From: Tritrichomonas musculus
Lineage: Eukaryota > Parabasalia > Tritrichomonadida > Tritrichomonadidae
NCBI GenBank assembly: GCA_039105265.1
Contig: JAPFFF010000045.1
Span: forward strand, 682,001-746,000
Direction of reading: 5' to 3'
Length of the DNA: 64,000 bases
A program made the translations under genes and the position numbers. The notes under the pieces were generated by a model, which saw only the letters and a list, made by a program, of their open reading frames with translations, searched no databases and was not told the DNA's origin. Below, piece after piece: positions 48,641-58,601 of this stretch; position 1 is the first letter of the stretch; each line of letters starts with the position of its first letter.

Positions 48641-49767
48641 TTAATAAAATTTTAATTGATCAAATGATTATATAATCTATTCAATAATTTATGAGGAATT
48701 GGTCGATGATTTGAATGGAATAAATAAATTTATTTATTTAATAGTCATTTCAAATGAATTAAAAATAATATATACTTGCTTATTTAAATAAATACAATTT
48801 ACGAATTTTGACTAATTACATTTTTTTTCAAAAAATTCAAAAAGTCAAAAAATCTGTATCAAAAAGTTCTGTTTATGTTCATTATTACATAACTATTCTA
48901 TATTTAAAATTTCTAAGAAATTTAAATGAGTTATTCTGGTATTTTCCACAATACTTTTTGTGAACTTAGCTCACAAAAAGTTTAGCGGAAAATTTTGGAT
49001 AATTCTCCTAACACTTGATTTTTTCAAATAAAAAAAGATTTTTACTCAATTTGAGTACTTTTCTCTAATACTGTATATTATCCTGAAAAATATTTTTTAC
49101 AAATCAATACTGTATTCAGTTTTTTTGGAAAAAGTAATATTTATTTATAAACTCTATTTAAATTATAATATATTTTTTATATTAATATATTTATACAAGA
49201 TAGAACGTCTGAAACTTTCGAAAGTCTGTATAATGACTCAAAATTAATAATATCATGATTATTGATTATAAATATATGAAAAAATATAATTTTAAACCAA
49301 ATTGATGCCCTTAGTTTTTCTAAAATTAAGCAATTTAAAAAATTAAGTAAAGAAATATATCTAAGATATATAATAAAAATTAATCATAATTAACCATATA
49401 CTAACTAATAAAAATTTATTTAGATATGATCTTTATTGAGATAAATACAATTTGAAATTAGCATTTTTGGTATTTGAAAAAAAAAAAAAAATGGAGTCGT
49501 AATGAGTGAAAAAAATATGCTAATATATTACACTATATTTCATAATACAACTTACAACTTGGTATTTCATCATGTCATATGGATATTTATACATTTTGAA
49601 ATAAAAGAGCTTATTTATCAGCCAAAAAAAAGATACATTATGATAATTATCATATTATTATATATTTCAGCCAAAACCATATTTACTTGTTTTTTCCTTT
49701 TTTCAAATTGGATGATGTTTTTAGCGAGACCATCTATATTCAACAAGCAAAAATTTCACAAATAATA
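48641..49767. other. Gene-free AT-rich DNA
   Basis: No supportable gene. The 87-residue frame at 49502-49765 is rich in Ile, Phe and Tyr and looks compositional. A CACAAAAAGT inverted pair lies near 48949-48980. Confidence 0.5.
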
Positions 49768-49775
49768 CTTCATTA

Positions 49776-50283
49776 TAGGCTTGCTAAGTCTCGATTTTCG
49801 ATATCGATAATTGATCAATTTTTCTGATATCAATATCAAATCAAAAATTTTATCTCTGATATCAATAATGAATAAAAATAAAAGATCGATTATCAATATT
49901 GAAAATTTTTTAACGTATCAAAATGGGAAATTACCATTTTTCCCCAACTTTTTTTATATCACATTTCAAGTTGGTGAAAAAATGTAAATTTAACCATTTT
50001 TCCCCAACTTTTAAATCAGTCAACATTCGGCCTTTTTAATACAGTATCAACTCTTTTCTAGCATGGTTAATCATTATTAAGGGTACAAATAAAGTTTTTT
50101 TTGAATTTTTTTTTAAATCAAATATCTTATCAAATGCAAAAATTATCGTTTCAAAAAATTTAACTTATCATACTTGATAATCGAATTCATCAATTAAAAT
50201 TTCCAATCGATAGCATTTTATTATCGATTATCTGATTTTAAAAAGTGACAAACCTGATAATTGATATCAAAATAACAAGCCTA
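49776..50283. mobile_element. hAT-like MITE with TAGGCTTG ends, 508 bp
   Basis: Ends TAGGCTTGCTA and TAACAAGCCTA are inverted repeats, and an exact 8-bp duplication CTTCATTA flanks it (49768-49775 and 50284-50291). The interior carries many GATATCAAT/ATTGATATC words and no ORF. The 8-bp duplication and TAGG ends fit hAT. It is a relative of 38826-39303 and 57625-57740. Confidence 0.88.
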
Positions 50284-50291
50284 CTTCATTA

Positions 50292-51169
50292 TCATTAATA
50301 AAAAAATCATTTCACAAATTTACAGAGAATAGTTTTGTTCAAATAAAGCGGTTTTCAGAAATAAAATCTTATTGCCACTTTGATTTAACTTTGGATTTTC
50401 ATTTCACACCTTTGATGATGGCCTCAATGAATAATTTTATAGATTGTATAAAAAAGTGCTAATATACACAAAATACAACATATGTTGATTAATTACAATT
50501 TATAATAATATAATAATATATTATTATAAATGGTGATTTAATTGATTTATTATTTAAACACTGACTAAGTTATATCATTTAAATGTATCTAAAGAAGTTT
50601 AACTCAAGCAAATTTCCATTTTAGTGATACTTTGGTTTTTATCAATATGCACTTTCACCAAATGTAAGAGTTGATAATATTGATATTTTACCCAACAAGT
50701 AACAGATAACAAATTGGATTGATTGTCAATGCTGGATGGTTTAAATGTATCAACTAATATAATAAATAAAAATTAACCAATCATTAATTTGATATTATTA
50801 AATAATCTGCATTTTTTTTAAAATGACTGATACTGTTAAACCAAAGGTTTATCCAAATTCAACACATTATTTTTTTTTTGAAAAAAATGTGATCAATAAT
50901 CATTAATCGTAATCTTACATGGCAGTAAAGGTCAATATTAACCTTGTATCGTATCATAGAAAAACAGCCTGGAACTTTTTTACCACTCATGTGAGATAAG
51001 ATAATCAGCCATACAAAAAGATATTGGACTTGATTCTTTTTTTATTTAATAATATAAATGATTTATCATAATTCATTGCTTTAACATTAATATTTTATTC
51101 AATCGTTGCAAACACCCACATACAATTTACATTTACAATATAATGACGAATATATAAACAAAAGATGTT
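50292..51169. other. Gene-free AT-rich DNA
   Basis: I see no gene and no clear repeat structure in this stretch. Confidence 0.5.
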
Positions 51170-51177
51170 TATGAATT

Positions 51178-51908
51178 CAGGCTTGCGTAAAGGGCGGCCC
51201 TGGCAAGCTCAGGCAAAAAAGTGACAAATGGCCCTTGAGCAATTTACGGGCCAAACATGTGGCTCGTGTAAATTTTACTTCCTCCCAATTTTAATGCCCG
51301 CGGGCAAAAAAAAGTTTATCCCCAGTAATTTTCTTTCTCCTATTTATTTCAGCATTTAATTTTTAAAAAAGATAATTCGTCTAAATAAATACTGATATGA
51401 AATAAATAATTCTCAATGAAAATCACTCAGTTCCTGATTTTTACTTAAAAAATGATGAATCTATTGTAATACAATGATTTTCATATCTTAGATTAAATAG
51501 ACAAAAGTTTTTTTCGATAAAAATGAAACCTCACACCAAAAAGTTATAATGTTGATTATATATATTTCATTATTATTAGATATTAATGAAGATATTATAG
51601 AATTTGTATTTATATTTTTCACTTTTTCTATGAGATTTCAGAAATATTAGTGTCAGCTTTAATAATGCTTCAAAACTCTGAAATGAATAACGAATATACA
51701 ACATTAATTAATCACTTATTATTATTTAGTCATAGGATATAATATATAAAGAATATTGATGTAAATTAGAAAGATTCAAAAAAATGTATTATTTTTTTAT
51801 AATTAATTAATCACTTATTAACTTTTTCATAAGTTTTATGCCAGGAGCATTTGCCCGGGCGGGCAAAATGGTTTGGACCGGCCAGCCCGTGCCCTTTTAG
51901 CAAGCCTG
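51178..51908. mobile_element. hAT-like non-autonomous element with GC-rich ends, 731 bp
   Basis: Ends CAGGCTTGCGTAAAGGGC and GCCCTTTTAGCAAGCCTG are inverted repeats and an exact 8-bp duplication TATGAATT flanks them (51170-51177 and 51909-51916). Subterminal parts are strikingly GC-rich (GGGCGGCCCTGGC at left, GCCCGGGCGGGC and GGACCGGCCAGCCCG at right) while the middle is plain AT-rich. CAGG...CCTG ends with 8-bp duplications are typical of hAT. No ORF. Confidence 0.9.
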
Positions 51909-52019
51909 TATGAATTCTAATAATTTTAAATAATTGAAGAATATTCTTTTGTTATAAAACCTCCTGAAATAAAGAACAAATATTATTTATCCGAAACTTT
52001 TTAATAATAAAAAAACATA

Positions 52020-53281
52020 TTATAGTGGTACATTTCCTTCATATACAAAATCAAAATTAATATCGCCTTTTCTAATTCGAGTAAATTCAAGAAATGTCTC
52101 TATTGCTTTTGCCATGTTTTTTCTACTCTGTAAGTTTCATGCTGATCAGCATATCCTCTTTTATTTGATTCTGTAAGTTTAATGCTGATCGATTTCCACA
52201 CACAACTTGTCATGTCTTCAATGCTGAATGCATCAACAAACTTTTCAATCGTTTCTTTTGAAATTTCATTGAAATAAACGTACTCAAATAAAAAGGCGCT
52301 TTCCTTCTTTCTCTCATAAAGTTCAATCAAAAATTCAACAAGACTGTCTTCTGATTCAAGTTCCAGTTTCTCTTTCTTGATGATTTCTTCTATCGTCGTC
52401 ATTTCTGTCTCAAAAAGTTCGTATTGAGGAATTTCATTAAAAAGTTCAGAACAAAAGTCAATTTGACTTTTACGCCAAATCAAAATGGCGTATGGTTTTT
52501 TAAAGAAATGGCGTAAATGCCTGCTGAAAAAAGACATGTGAAAATAAAAAACAATTTTTCTTTATTTAAAAAGTAATTTTTGTTTTTTAATTAATTATTA
52601 GTGTTATTTTACTATATTTAATTAAAAGAAAAAATAAAAAATAATTAAAAAAAAATTATAAAATCAATTGGCGTGGCGTACGCCACGCCATTATTTTTTC
52701 TGAGGATTTCTGAGGAATGTTCTCAATTTTTGAATTGGCGTATAAAATGGGGGATGATTACGCCACGAAAAAAATCATGAGTGGGGGGTCATGCTTTTTT
52801 TCATATAAAAATATGAAAAATCGGTTAAATGTGCTTTTTGTCTTATGGTGTTCAAACGGCTGACAACATTTGATGTGGTCAGATTATCAAAAAAATAAGG
52901 CTGAAGTTTGAAGTACTCTTCCAAATTCCATAATTGTAAGAAGTATTAACTGAAAACGTTAGCTCGTTTTTCATCAATATTAACTGATTTGAAGGTGACA
53001 AGATTAAGAAATTCTGAAAAGTAATCTGGTTCTGTATTACTCTCTCCTTGTTTGTTAATTTTTAATATGTATTCATTTATGCTTTCATCTTGATAATGAT
53101 AGTTCATAATCTTTGGAGAAACCAGGTCTGCAGCAAAATGGCTCGTTTCATATCGTTTCCCATCAACAATGAATGTAAAATCGTTATCATATCTGCTGAA
53201 TGATACAAATGATATCCTTTGTATATTTTCTAAACTCAATGCAAATGAGAAATTGCTTGATTCCATTTTGCTATTTCTCAA
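52020..53281 (-). pseudogene. BTB-BACK gene, broken and carrying an insertion
   Basis: From the 5' end (53281, or Met at 53266) the frame shows a BTB domain (YDNDFTFIVDGKRYETSHFAADLVSPKI) to about 52946. After an in-frame stop near 52944 it continues YFLQLWNLEEYFKLQPYFFDNLTTSNVVSRLNTI. The gene is then split by about 340 bases holding TGGCGTA palindromes. A BACK-like region (LELESEDSLVEFLIELYERKKESAFLFEYVYF) follows from about 52465, and after a frameshift near 52105 the end reads AIETFLEFTRIRKGDINFDFVYEGNVPL. These proteins usually act as adaptors for cullin ubiquitin ligases or as scaffolds. This copy is dead. Confidence 0.8.
52670..52689. repeat. Perfect 20-bp GC-rich palindrome
   Basis: GGCGTGGCGTACGCCACGCC is its own reverse complement. 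Related words TGGCGTA or TACGCC recur at about 52468, 52485, 52507, 52736 and 52758, so it appears to belong to an inserted element inside the BTB-BACK pseudogene. Confidence 0.85.
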
Positions 53282-53361
53282 ATGGGGTTTATCGTGTTCT
53301 CAAAAAGTGGGAATAATAATATTTTTGAAAGAAAAAATTTTATTCAAAATTTTTTAACAAA

Positions 53362-54567
53362 ATGAATGTTGTAGAAACGAAAGAGAAAATGAAAACGATT
53401 CAGAGCATTCTTCTCGAGTTTCTTGGAGATGAATCGAACGCTGAAGAAAATTCAGATAATTTTTTTAAGCTTGTCAGTGAATATCAACTAACAGAAGATA
53501 AATATAAATTCAAATCATTATTACAACTAATAAATGCCATCGGAAACAATCATCAACGTATTCCAAATTTTATTTTTAAGGTTGAGCAAATTTTAGGACA
53601 AATGAAACAAGATCTCCAAAAATATTTTACAAATTCAGAAATATTTGAAATTTTCAAAAATAACAAGCGAATCCTTCTATATCTTATTGAAGAACGAGCA
53701 ATTATAATTGATGAATACATTGTTTCACGAATCATTAATTTTGAATTTGGAAGAAAGAATTACATAGAATATTTTCTGCCAGAAATCAAACCGTTTCTCA
53801 CAAAAGAATTCATTCAAAAATATCGAAATAAAACCACAAATTTACAAGAAGACAAATTTCTTGATAAATTGAATAAAGAAATTTCAGAAGAATTCTTTGA
53901 TAAAAGGAAAGAAGGAGAAAATGACAGCTATTTATGCGAACTGATTCGAAATAATCAAGTGAAAGAATTTGGAGTTTATGTCAACCGAAACAATATTTCA
54001 CTTGAAAGTTATATTATAAAATCTATCTTTGAAACGAATCAATTTTTGATTGACAATGAATCTATTAGTTTGATTGAATATGCGTCATTTTATGGCTCTA
54101 ATGATATCATCCGATACATGCGTTTTAATGGTGAAGTTGAACTGACATCATCGATGTGGATCTATGCTATTCACAGTTGTAATTCAGAACTGATCAAATA
54201 TCTTGAAGATAATCATGTTTCACCACCAAAAATTAAATATGGAAGAATTTTTGAGGAATCACCATTTGATGCTTATGAAATAATTCTTAAAGAATCGATT
54301 AAATGTCATCACAACGATGTTTCAAAGTACATCATTGAGTATTTAATGAAAGAAGAAGATCTCCAGAAAGACATTGAAAACAACTATTATGACAATATCT
54401 ATCAATATGCAGTTGAATTTCACAATTATTGTTTTTTCCCAACAGACATGAAATACAAAAACATGTTTCATTATTTATGTGAATTTGATTATTACACACT
54501 TGTAACACTTTATTTAACAGAATTAACCATTGACATAAATTCAATAGTTAAAACATCAATCATTTAA
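53362..54567 (+). CDS. Ankyrin-family protein, N-terminal exon or ORF (401 aa)
   Basis: The conserved N-terminal region typical of trichomonad DUF3447/ankyrin proteins covers residues 1-200 (VVETKEKMKTIQSILLEFLG, ... IIIDEYIVSRIINFEFG). It is followed by degenerate ankyrin-like units: SLIEYASFYGSNDIIRYMRF, SMWIYAIHSCNSELIKYLED and FHYLCEFDYYTLVTLYLTEL. The frame closes at 54567, about 100 bases before the first module of the ankyrin array, at the point where all modules have their spacer. So the true gene most likely goes on. It is divergent from the BTB-BACK pseudogene, with 80 bases between starts. Function is unknown; such repeats mediate protein contacts. Confidence 0.82.
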   Translation: MNVVETKEKMKTIQSILLEFLGDESNAEENSDNFFKLVSEYQLTEDKYKFKSLLQLINAIGNNHQRIPNFIFKVEQILGQMKQDLQKYFTNSEIFEIFKNNKRILLYLIEERAIIIDEYIVSRIINFEFGRKNYIEYFLPEIKPFLTKEFIQKYRNKTTNLQEDKFLDKLNKEISEEFFDKRKEGENDSYLCELIRNNQVKEFGVYVNRNNISLESYIIKSIFETNQFLIDNESISLIEYASFYGSNDIIRYMRFNGEVELTSSMWIYAIHSCNSELIKYLEDNHVSPPKIKYGRIFEESPFDAYEIILKESIKCHHNDVSKYIIEYLMKEEDLQKDIENNYYDNIYQYAVEFHNYCFFPTDMKYKNMFHYLCEFDYYTLVTLYLTELTIDINSIVKTSII

Positions 54568-56442
54568 ATAGCATTTTAAATTAAAAGCATTCATAAAATT
54601 CAAATCTAACTTTTTTCATTCAATTGAAATCTTGAATTATTTATAGAATTTAACTCGAACATTTAATTCTACGGCGTTGATTTATGCTGCAGAAAAGGGC
54701 TATAAAGAAATTGTTGAACTATTACTAAGACAAGAAGGCATTGATATCAACATTCAAGACATTTTAAATTAAAAACATTTATAGAATTCAAATCTAATAT
54801 TTTTAATTATATTTGATATCTGAATTATTTATGGAATTTAACAGGAACATTTAATAATACGGCGTTGATTTATGCGACAGAAAAATTCCATAAAGAAATT
54901 GTTCAACTATTATTACGAGTAGAAGGAATTAATGTCAACATTCAAGACATTTTAAATCAAAAACATTCATAATATTCAAATCTAACTTTTTTAATATAAT
55001 TGAAAAATTGAATAATTTATGGAATTTAACTCGAATATTTAATATGACTGCGTTGCTTTGGGCTGCATCTGAAGGTCATAAAGAAATTGTTGAACTATTA
55101 CTAGGACAAGAAAACATGGATATCAATATTCAAGGCGTTTTAAATTAAAAACATTCATGATATTCAAATCTAACTTTTTCATTCAATTAAAAACTTGAAT
55201 TATTTATGGAATTTAACTCGAACATTTAATGATACGGCGTTGATTTGGGCTGCATTAGAAGGTCATAAAGAAATTGTTGAGCTATTAATAAGACAAGAAG
55301 GCATTGATATCAATATTCAAGACATTTTAAATCAAAAACATTCATGATATTCAAATCTAACTTTTTCATTCAATTAAAAACTTGAATTATTTATGGAATT
55401 TAACTCGAATATTTAATTATACGGCGTTGATTTGTGCTGCAAGAGAAGGTCATAAAGAAATAGTTGAGCTATTAATAAGACAAGAAGGCATTGATATCAA
55501 TATTCAAGGCGTTTTAAATTAAAAACATTCATGATATTCAAATCTAACTTTTTCATTCAATTAAAAACTTGAATTATTTATGGAATTTAACTCGAACATT
55601 TAATGATACGGCGTTGATTTGTGCTGCAAGAGAAGGTCATAAAGAAATAGTTGAGCTATTAATAAGACAAGAAGGCATTGATATCAATATTCAAGGCGTT
55701 TTAAATTAAAAACATTCATGATATTCAAATCTAACTTTTTCATTCAATTAAAAACTTGAATTATTTATGGAATTTAACTCGAATATTTAATTATACGGCG
55801 TTGATTTGGGCTGCAAGAGAAGGTCATAAAGAAATTGTTGAACTATTAATAAGACAAGAAGGCATTGATATCAATATTCAAGGCGTTTTAAATTAAAAAC
55901 ATTCATGATATTCAAATCTAACTTTTTCATTCAATTAAAAACTTGAATTATTTATGGAATTTAACTCGAATATTTAATTATACGGCGTTGATTTATGCTG
56001 CAAGAGAAGGCCATAAAGAAATTGTTGAACTATTAATAAGACAAGAAGGCATTGATATCAATATTCAAGACATTTTAAATCAAAAACATTCATGATATTC
56101 AAATCTAACTTTTTCATTCAATTAAAAACTTGAATTATTTATGGAATTTAACTCGAACATTTAATTCTACGGCGTTGATTTATGCTGCAAGAGAAGGCTA
56201 TAAAGAAATTGTTGAGCTATTAATAAGACAATAAGGCATTGATATCAATATTCAAGACATTTTAAATCAAAAACATTCATGATATTCAAATCTAACTTTT
56301 TGCATGAAATTAACAAAATTGAATGACTTATGGGATTTTTAAAATAATCTATTTACAATACTGCCATTGACTGTGCAAGAGAAAAAAATATCAAGAAATT
56401 GTTGACCTTCTATCTAAAGGATCGATCAAAGCTAAACCCTAA
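54568..56442 (+). repeat. Array of nine 187-bp ankyrin modules plus a terminal module
   Basis: The word ACGGCG (start of TALI-type codons; ACTGCG in the third module) recurs at 54671, 54859, 55047, 55234, 55421, 55608, 55795, 55982 and 56169, so the period is 187-188. Each unit encodes one ankyrin repeat (TALIWAAREGHKEIVELLIR, then QEGIDINIQ) followed by about 100 AT-rich bases that are as well conserved as the coding part. The period is not a multiple of three, so each spacer must be removed for a continuous protein. Some spacers contain neither a suitable GT nor an AG border. The ninth unit has an in-frame stop. A tenth, decayed unit ends LLSKGSIKAKP and a stop at 56442 after a frameshift. 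Confidence 0.85.
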
Positions 56443-57215
56443 AGCGAGAAACTGAAGTATAAATAATTAATAAAAATAAATTAACACATTAAAATTAACA
56501 TTTTATTTTTCATACAATAACATTTTTATATGATATTATGACGAGTTTTTATTCACGAACTCGATGACTTAGGTTTTGAATTTCAACTTCATTGATATTC
56601 TCAATCTATATCTAGGATGAATTTTTTTGCTAAGAATCTTATATTGCAAACTGTGAGTCTTTCTATTAAATTTCATTACTATAATAATAATACTTATTGT
56701 TATTATTTTTGGAATGACATTCATTTAATTTAACATAGAACAATTATGCACTCAAAAAGTTGTAACATTTTCTATGTTTTGTTAAAATAGTTGATTGTTA
56801 TTCGAAAGAGAAAACTTTTTGAAACCACTCACAAAAGTGTACTTTTGTGAGCCTAAACAATAACTCCAAAAGTGCAAAGACAAATACATTGACTTAATAT
56901 TTTGTAATTTAACGTCTCTTTGGTGGACAAAATTATATTTTCACATTATTTCTTTCCTTTAAATTATAAGTCTCGGTAAAAATTATGAAAAATAAAAAAG
57001 GATGCTAATTCAACAGAGTATCTGCAATTCTAACAAAATATAGTCAAAAAGAAAAAAAACTTACCATTACTTTTTATTTTGCAAAATTTTTTTAAAAAAA
57101 AAAAAAAAAAAAAAAAGTGTTACCACTTTTTATTACGCTGCTACTTTTTATAAACCACTGTAATATTTTTTTTAATGAAATTTAAAAATGCCTTTTTTTT
57201 ATGGAATTTTATTTG
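56443..57215. other. Gene-free AT-rich DNA
   Basis: Contains a 20-plus A tract near 57090-57115 and a short inverted pair CACAAAAGTGTACTTTTGTG near 56830. No supportable gene. Confidence 0.5.
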
Positions 57216-57217
57216 AA

Positions 57218-57324
57218 TAATTAATAATTCAGCTTTGAACTGTGCTATTAATAATAACAATATCGGAATGATTCGAATATTATTGGAGCAAGATGAGATT
57301 GATATCAATAGCAAAGATATTTGA
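57218..57324 (+). pseudogene. Isolated ankyrin module remnant
   Basis: The frame reads SALNCAINNNNIGMIRILLEQ and DEIDINSKDI, the same kind of unit as in the 54.6-56.4 kb array, followed by a similar spacer-like tail (TTGAATATAAAAAGTG, then ATTTCAAATTTTTC). It is diverged from the array and probably the remnant of an older gene. Confidence 0.65.
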
Positions 57325-57624
57325 ATATAAAAAGTGTTTGTAATATTTCAAATTTTTCTTTTTTTCATGATATTTGGATTATGCAAAGCAAAAAAACCAT
57401 CAAGAAATTGTTGATCTCCTATCAAAACAACAGAAGTAAATGACCAAATCAAAAACAAAATCTAGAATGATGCTACGATATATAAAATCATAAAATATCA
57501 TCTTTTAACTTTAAAAGAATATCACTTGACTTTTATTATTTTTAGAAAAAACATTAAGTTTATCACTTTTAATGTTTTGGAATTATTTTCAAAAAAAAAT
57601 TTTTACTTGTAATTAGATTTAGAC

Positions 57625-57740
57625 TTGTTAAGTCCTGATTTTCGATATCGATAATTGATCCATTTTTCTGATATCAATTCAAATCAAATTTTTTATCTCT
57701 GATATCAATAATGAATAATAATTAAAGATTGATTATCGGT
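57625..57740. repeat. Partial copy of the TAGACTTG/TAGGCTTG MITE family
   Basis: TAGACTTGTTAAGTCCTGAT and the following GATATCGATAATTGATC words match the left end of 49776-50283 closely. The right end is absent. Confidence 0.7.
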
Positions 57741-57819
57741 AGAATTTTTTACCAGCACTATTATTAAATACATAAATGATTTATTTTTTATTGATATTAC
57801 TGAGTTTGGTGAATTTAAA

Positions 57820-58460
57820 TTAAACTTTTATTACTTTAGTTTTTTTAGGAAAAACAAAATTTCCTATAGAAACTTTTGAAGGTATTGTGACTTGTTCCAA
57901 TGTTAGGCAATCTTTAAATGCATAATCTCCAATCGAAGCTACAGATGATGAAATTGTGATTTGCATCAATGCAGTACAACCGCTGAAAAAGTTACCACTG
58001 ATTGATTCAATAGACGATAGATTTTCAAATTTCACTTGCGATAATGATTTACAATCGAGAAACACATTATTTCCAGCTGTTTTAATAGACGAAGGAATTG
58101 TGATGTGTAAGAATGATTTACATCCGGCAAACGACCACTCATCTATTGAATTAACAGAAGAAGGAATAATAATTTCATTTAATGATGAACAATTTTTGAA
58201 GACAGAATTTCAAATTTTTGCTACAGATTGAGGAATTTTTATTTTTGTCAAAGATGAACAATTAAAGAAAGCTTTCTCATTAATTGCAACCACAGATGGT
58301 GGTATTACTATTCTTGTTAATGATTTGCATTCTTCAAATGAAATCGAATCAACACATGAATCAATTTTTGCGTATTTATTATCATTGTTTTGACAAAATT
58401 CAACTTTTTGGATTCCTGTTATAAAAACAATAGGAAATATAATCTATTTCCGAAACAGCT
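57820..58460 (-). pseudogene. BspA-like LRR gene, N-terminally truncated with an in-frame stop
   Basis: The minus strand encodes a run of TpLRR units: SISFEECKSLTRIVIPPSVV, AINEKAFFNCSSLTKIKIPQ, NSVFKNCSSLNEIIIPSSVN, SFAGCKSFLHITIPSSIKTA, NVFLDCKSLSQVKFENL and a last IGDYAFKDCLTLEQVTIPSK. A TGA at about 58212 breaks the frame where GNSVF would be expected. No start module is present upstream, and it stands divergent to the intact BspA-like gene at 58602. This repeat type (about 23 residues) is the classical Treponema-like LRR and differs in style from the neighbour. Confidence 0.8.
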
Positions 58461-58601
58461 GTAATATAGAAATAAATTCAGGAGATTCAGATTTTTTTTA
58501 TTGGTATTAATAATTTCTTTAGGAAAATTCCCAAGTATATATATATCAAAGAAAAAAATATGCTTTTATATTTGACTAAGTGTGTTTACTATAAAATAGT
58601 G

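Noticed and set aside
49502-49765. 87-residue frame rich in Ile, Phe and Tyr
   Set aside because: Composition is that of random AT-rich DNA, with no motif or homologue recognised.
54568-56330. Repeat array with regular spacers, first suspected of being CRISPR-like
   Set aside because: The repeated part encodes ankyrin repeats and the spacers are themselves nearly identical to each other; this is a eukaryotic genome.
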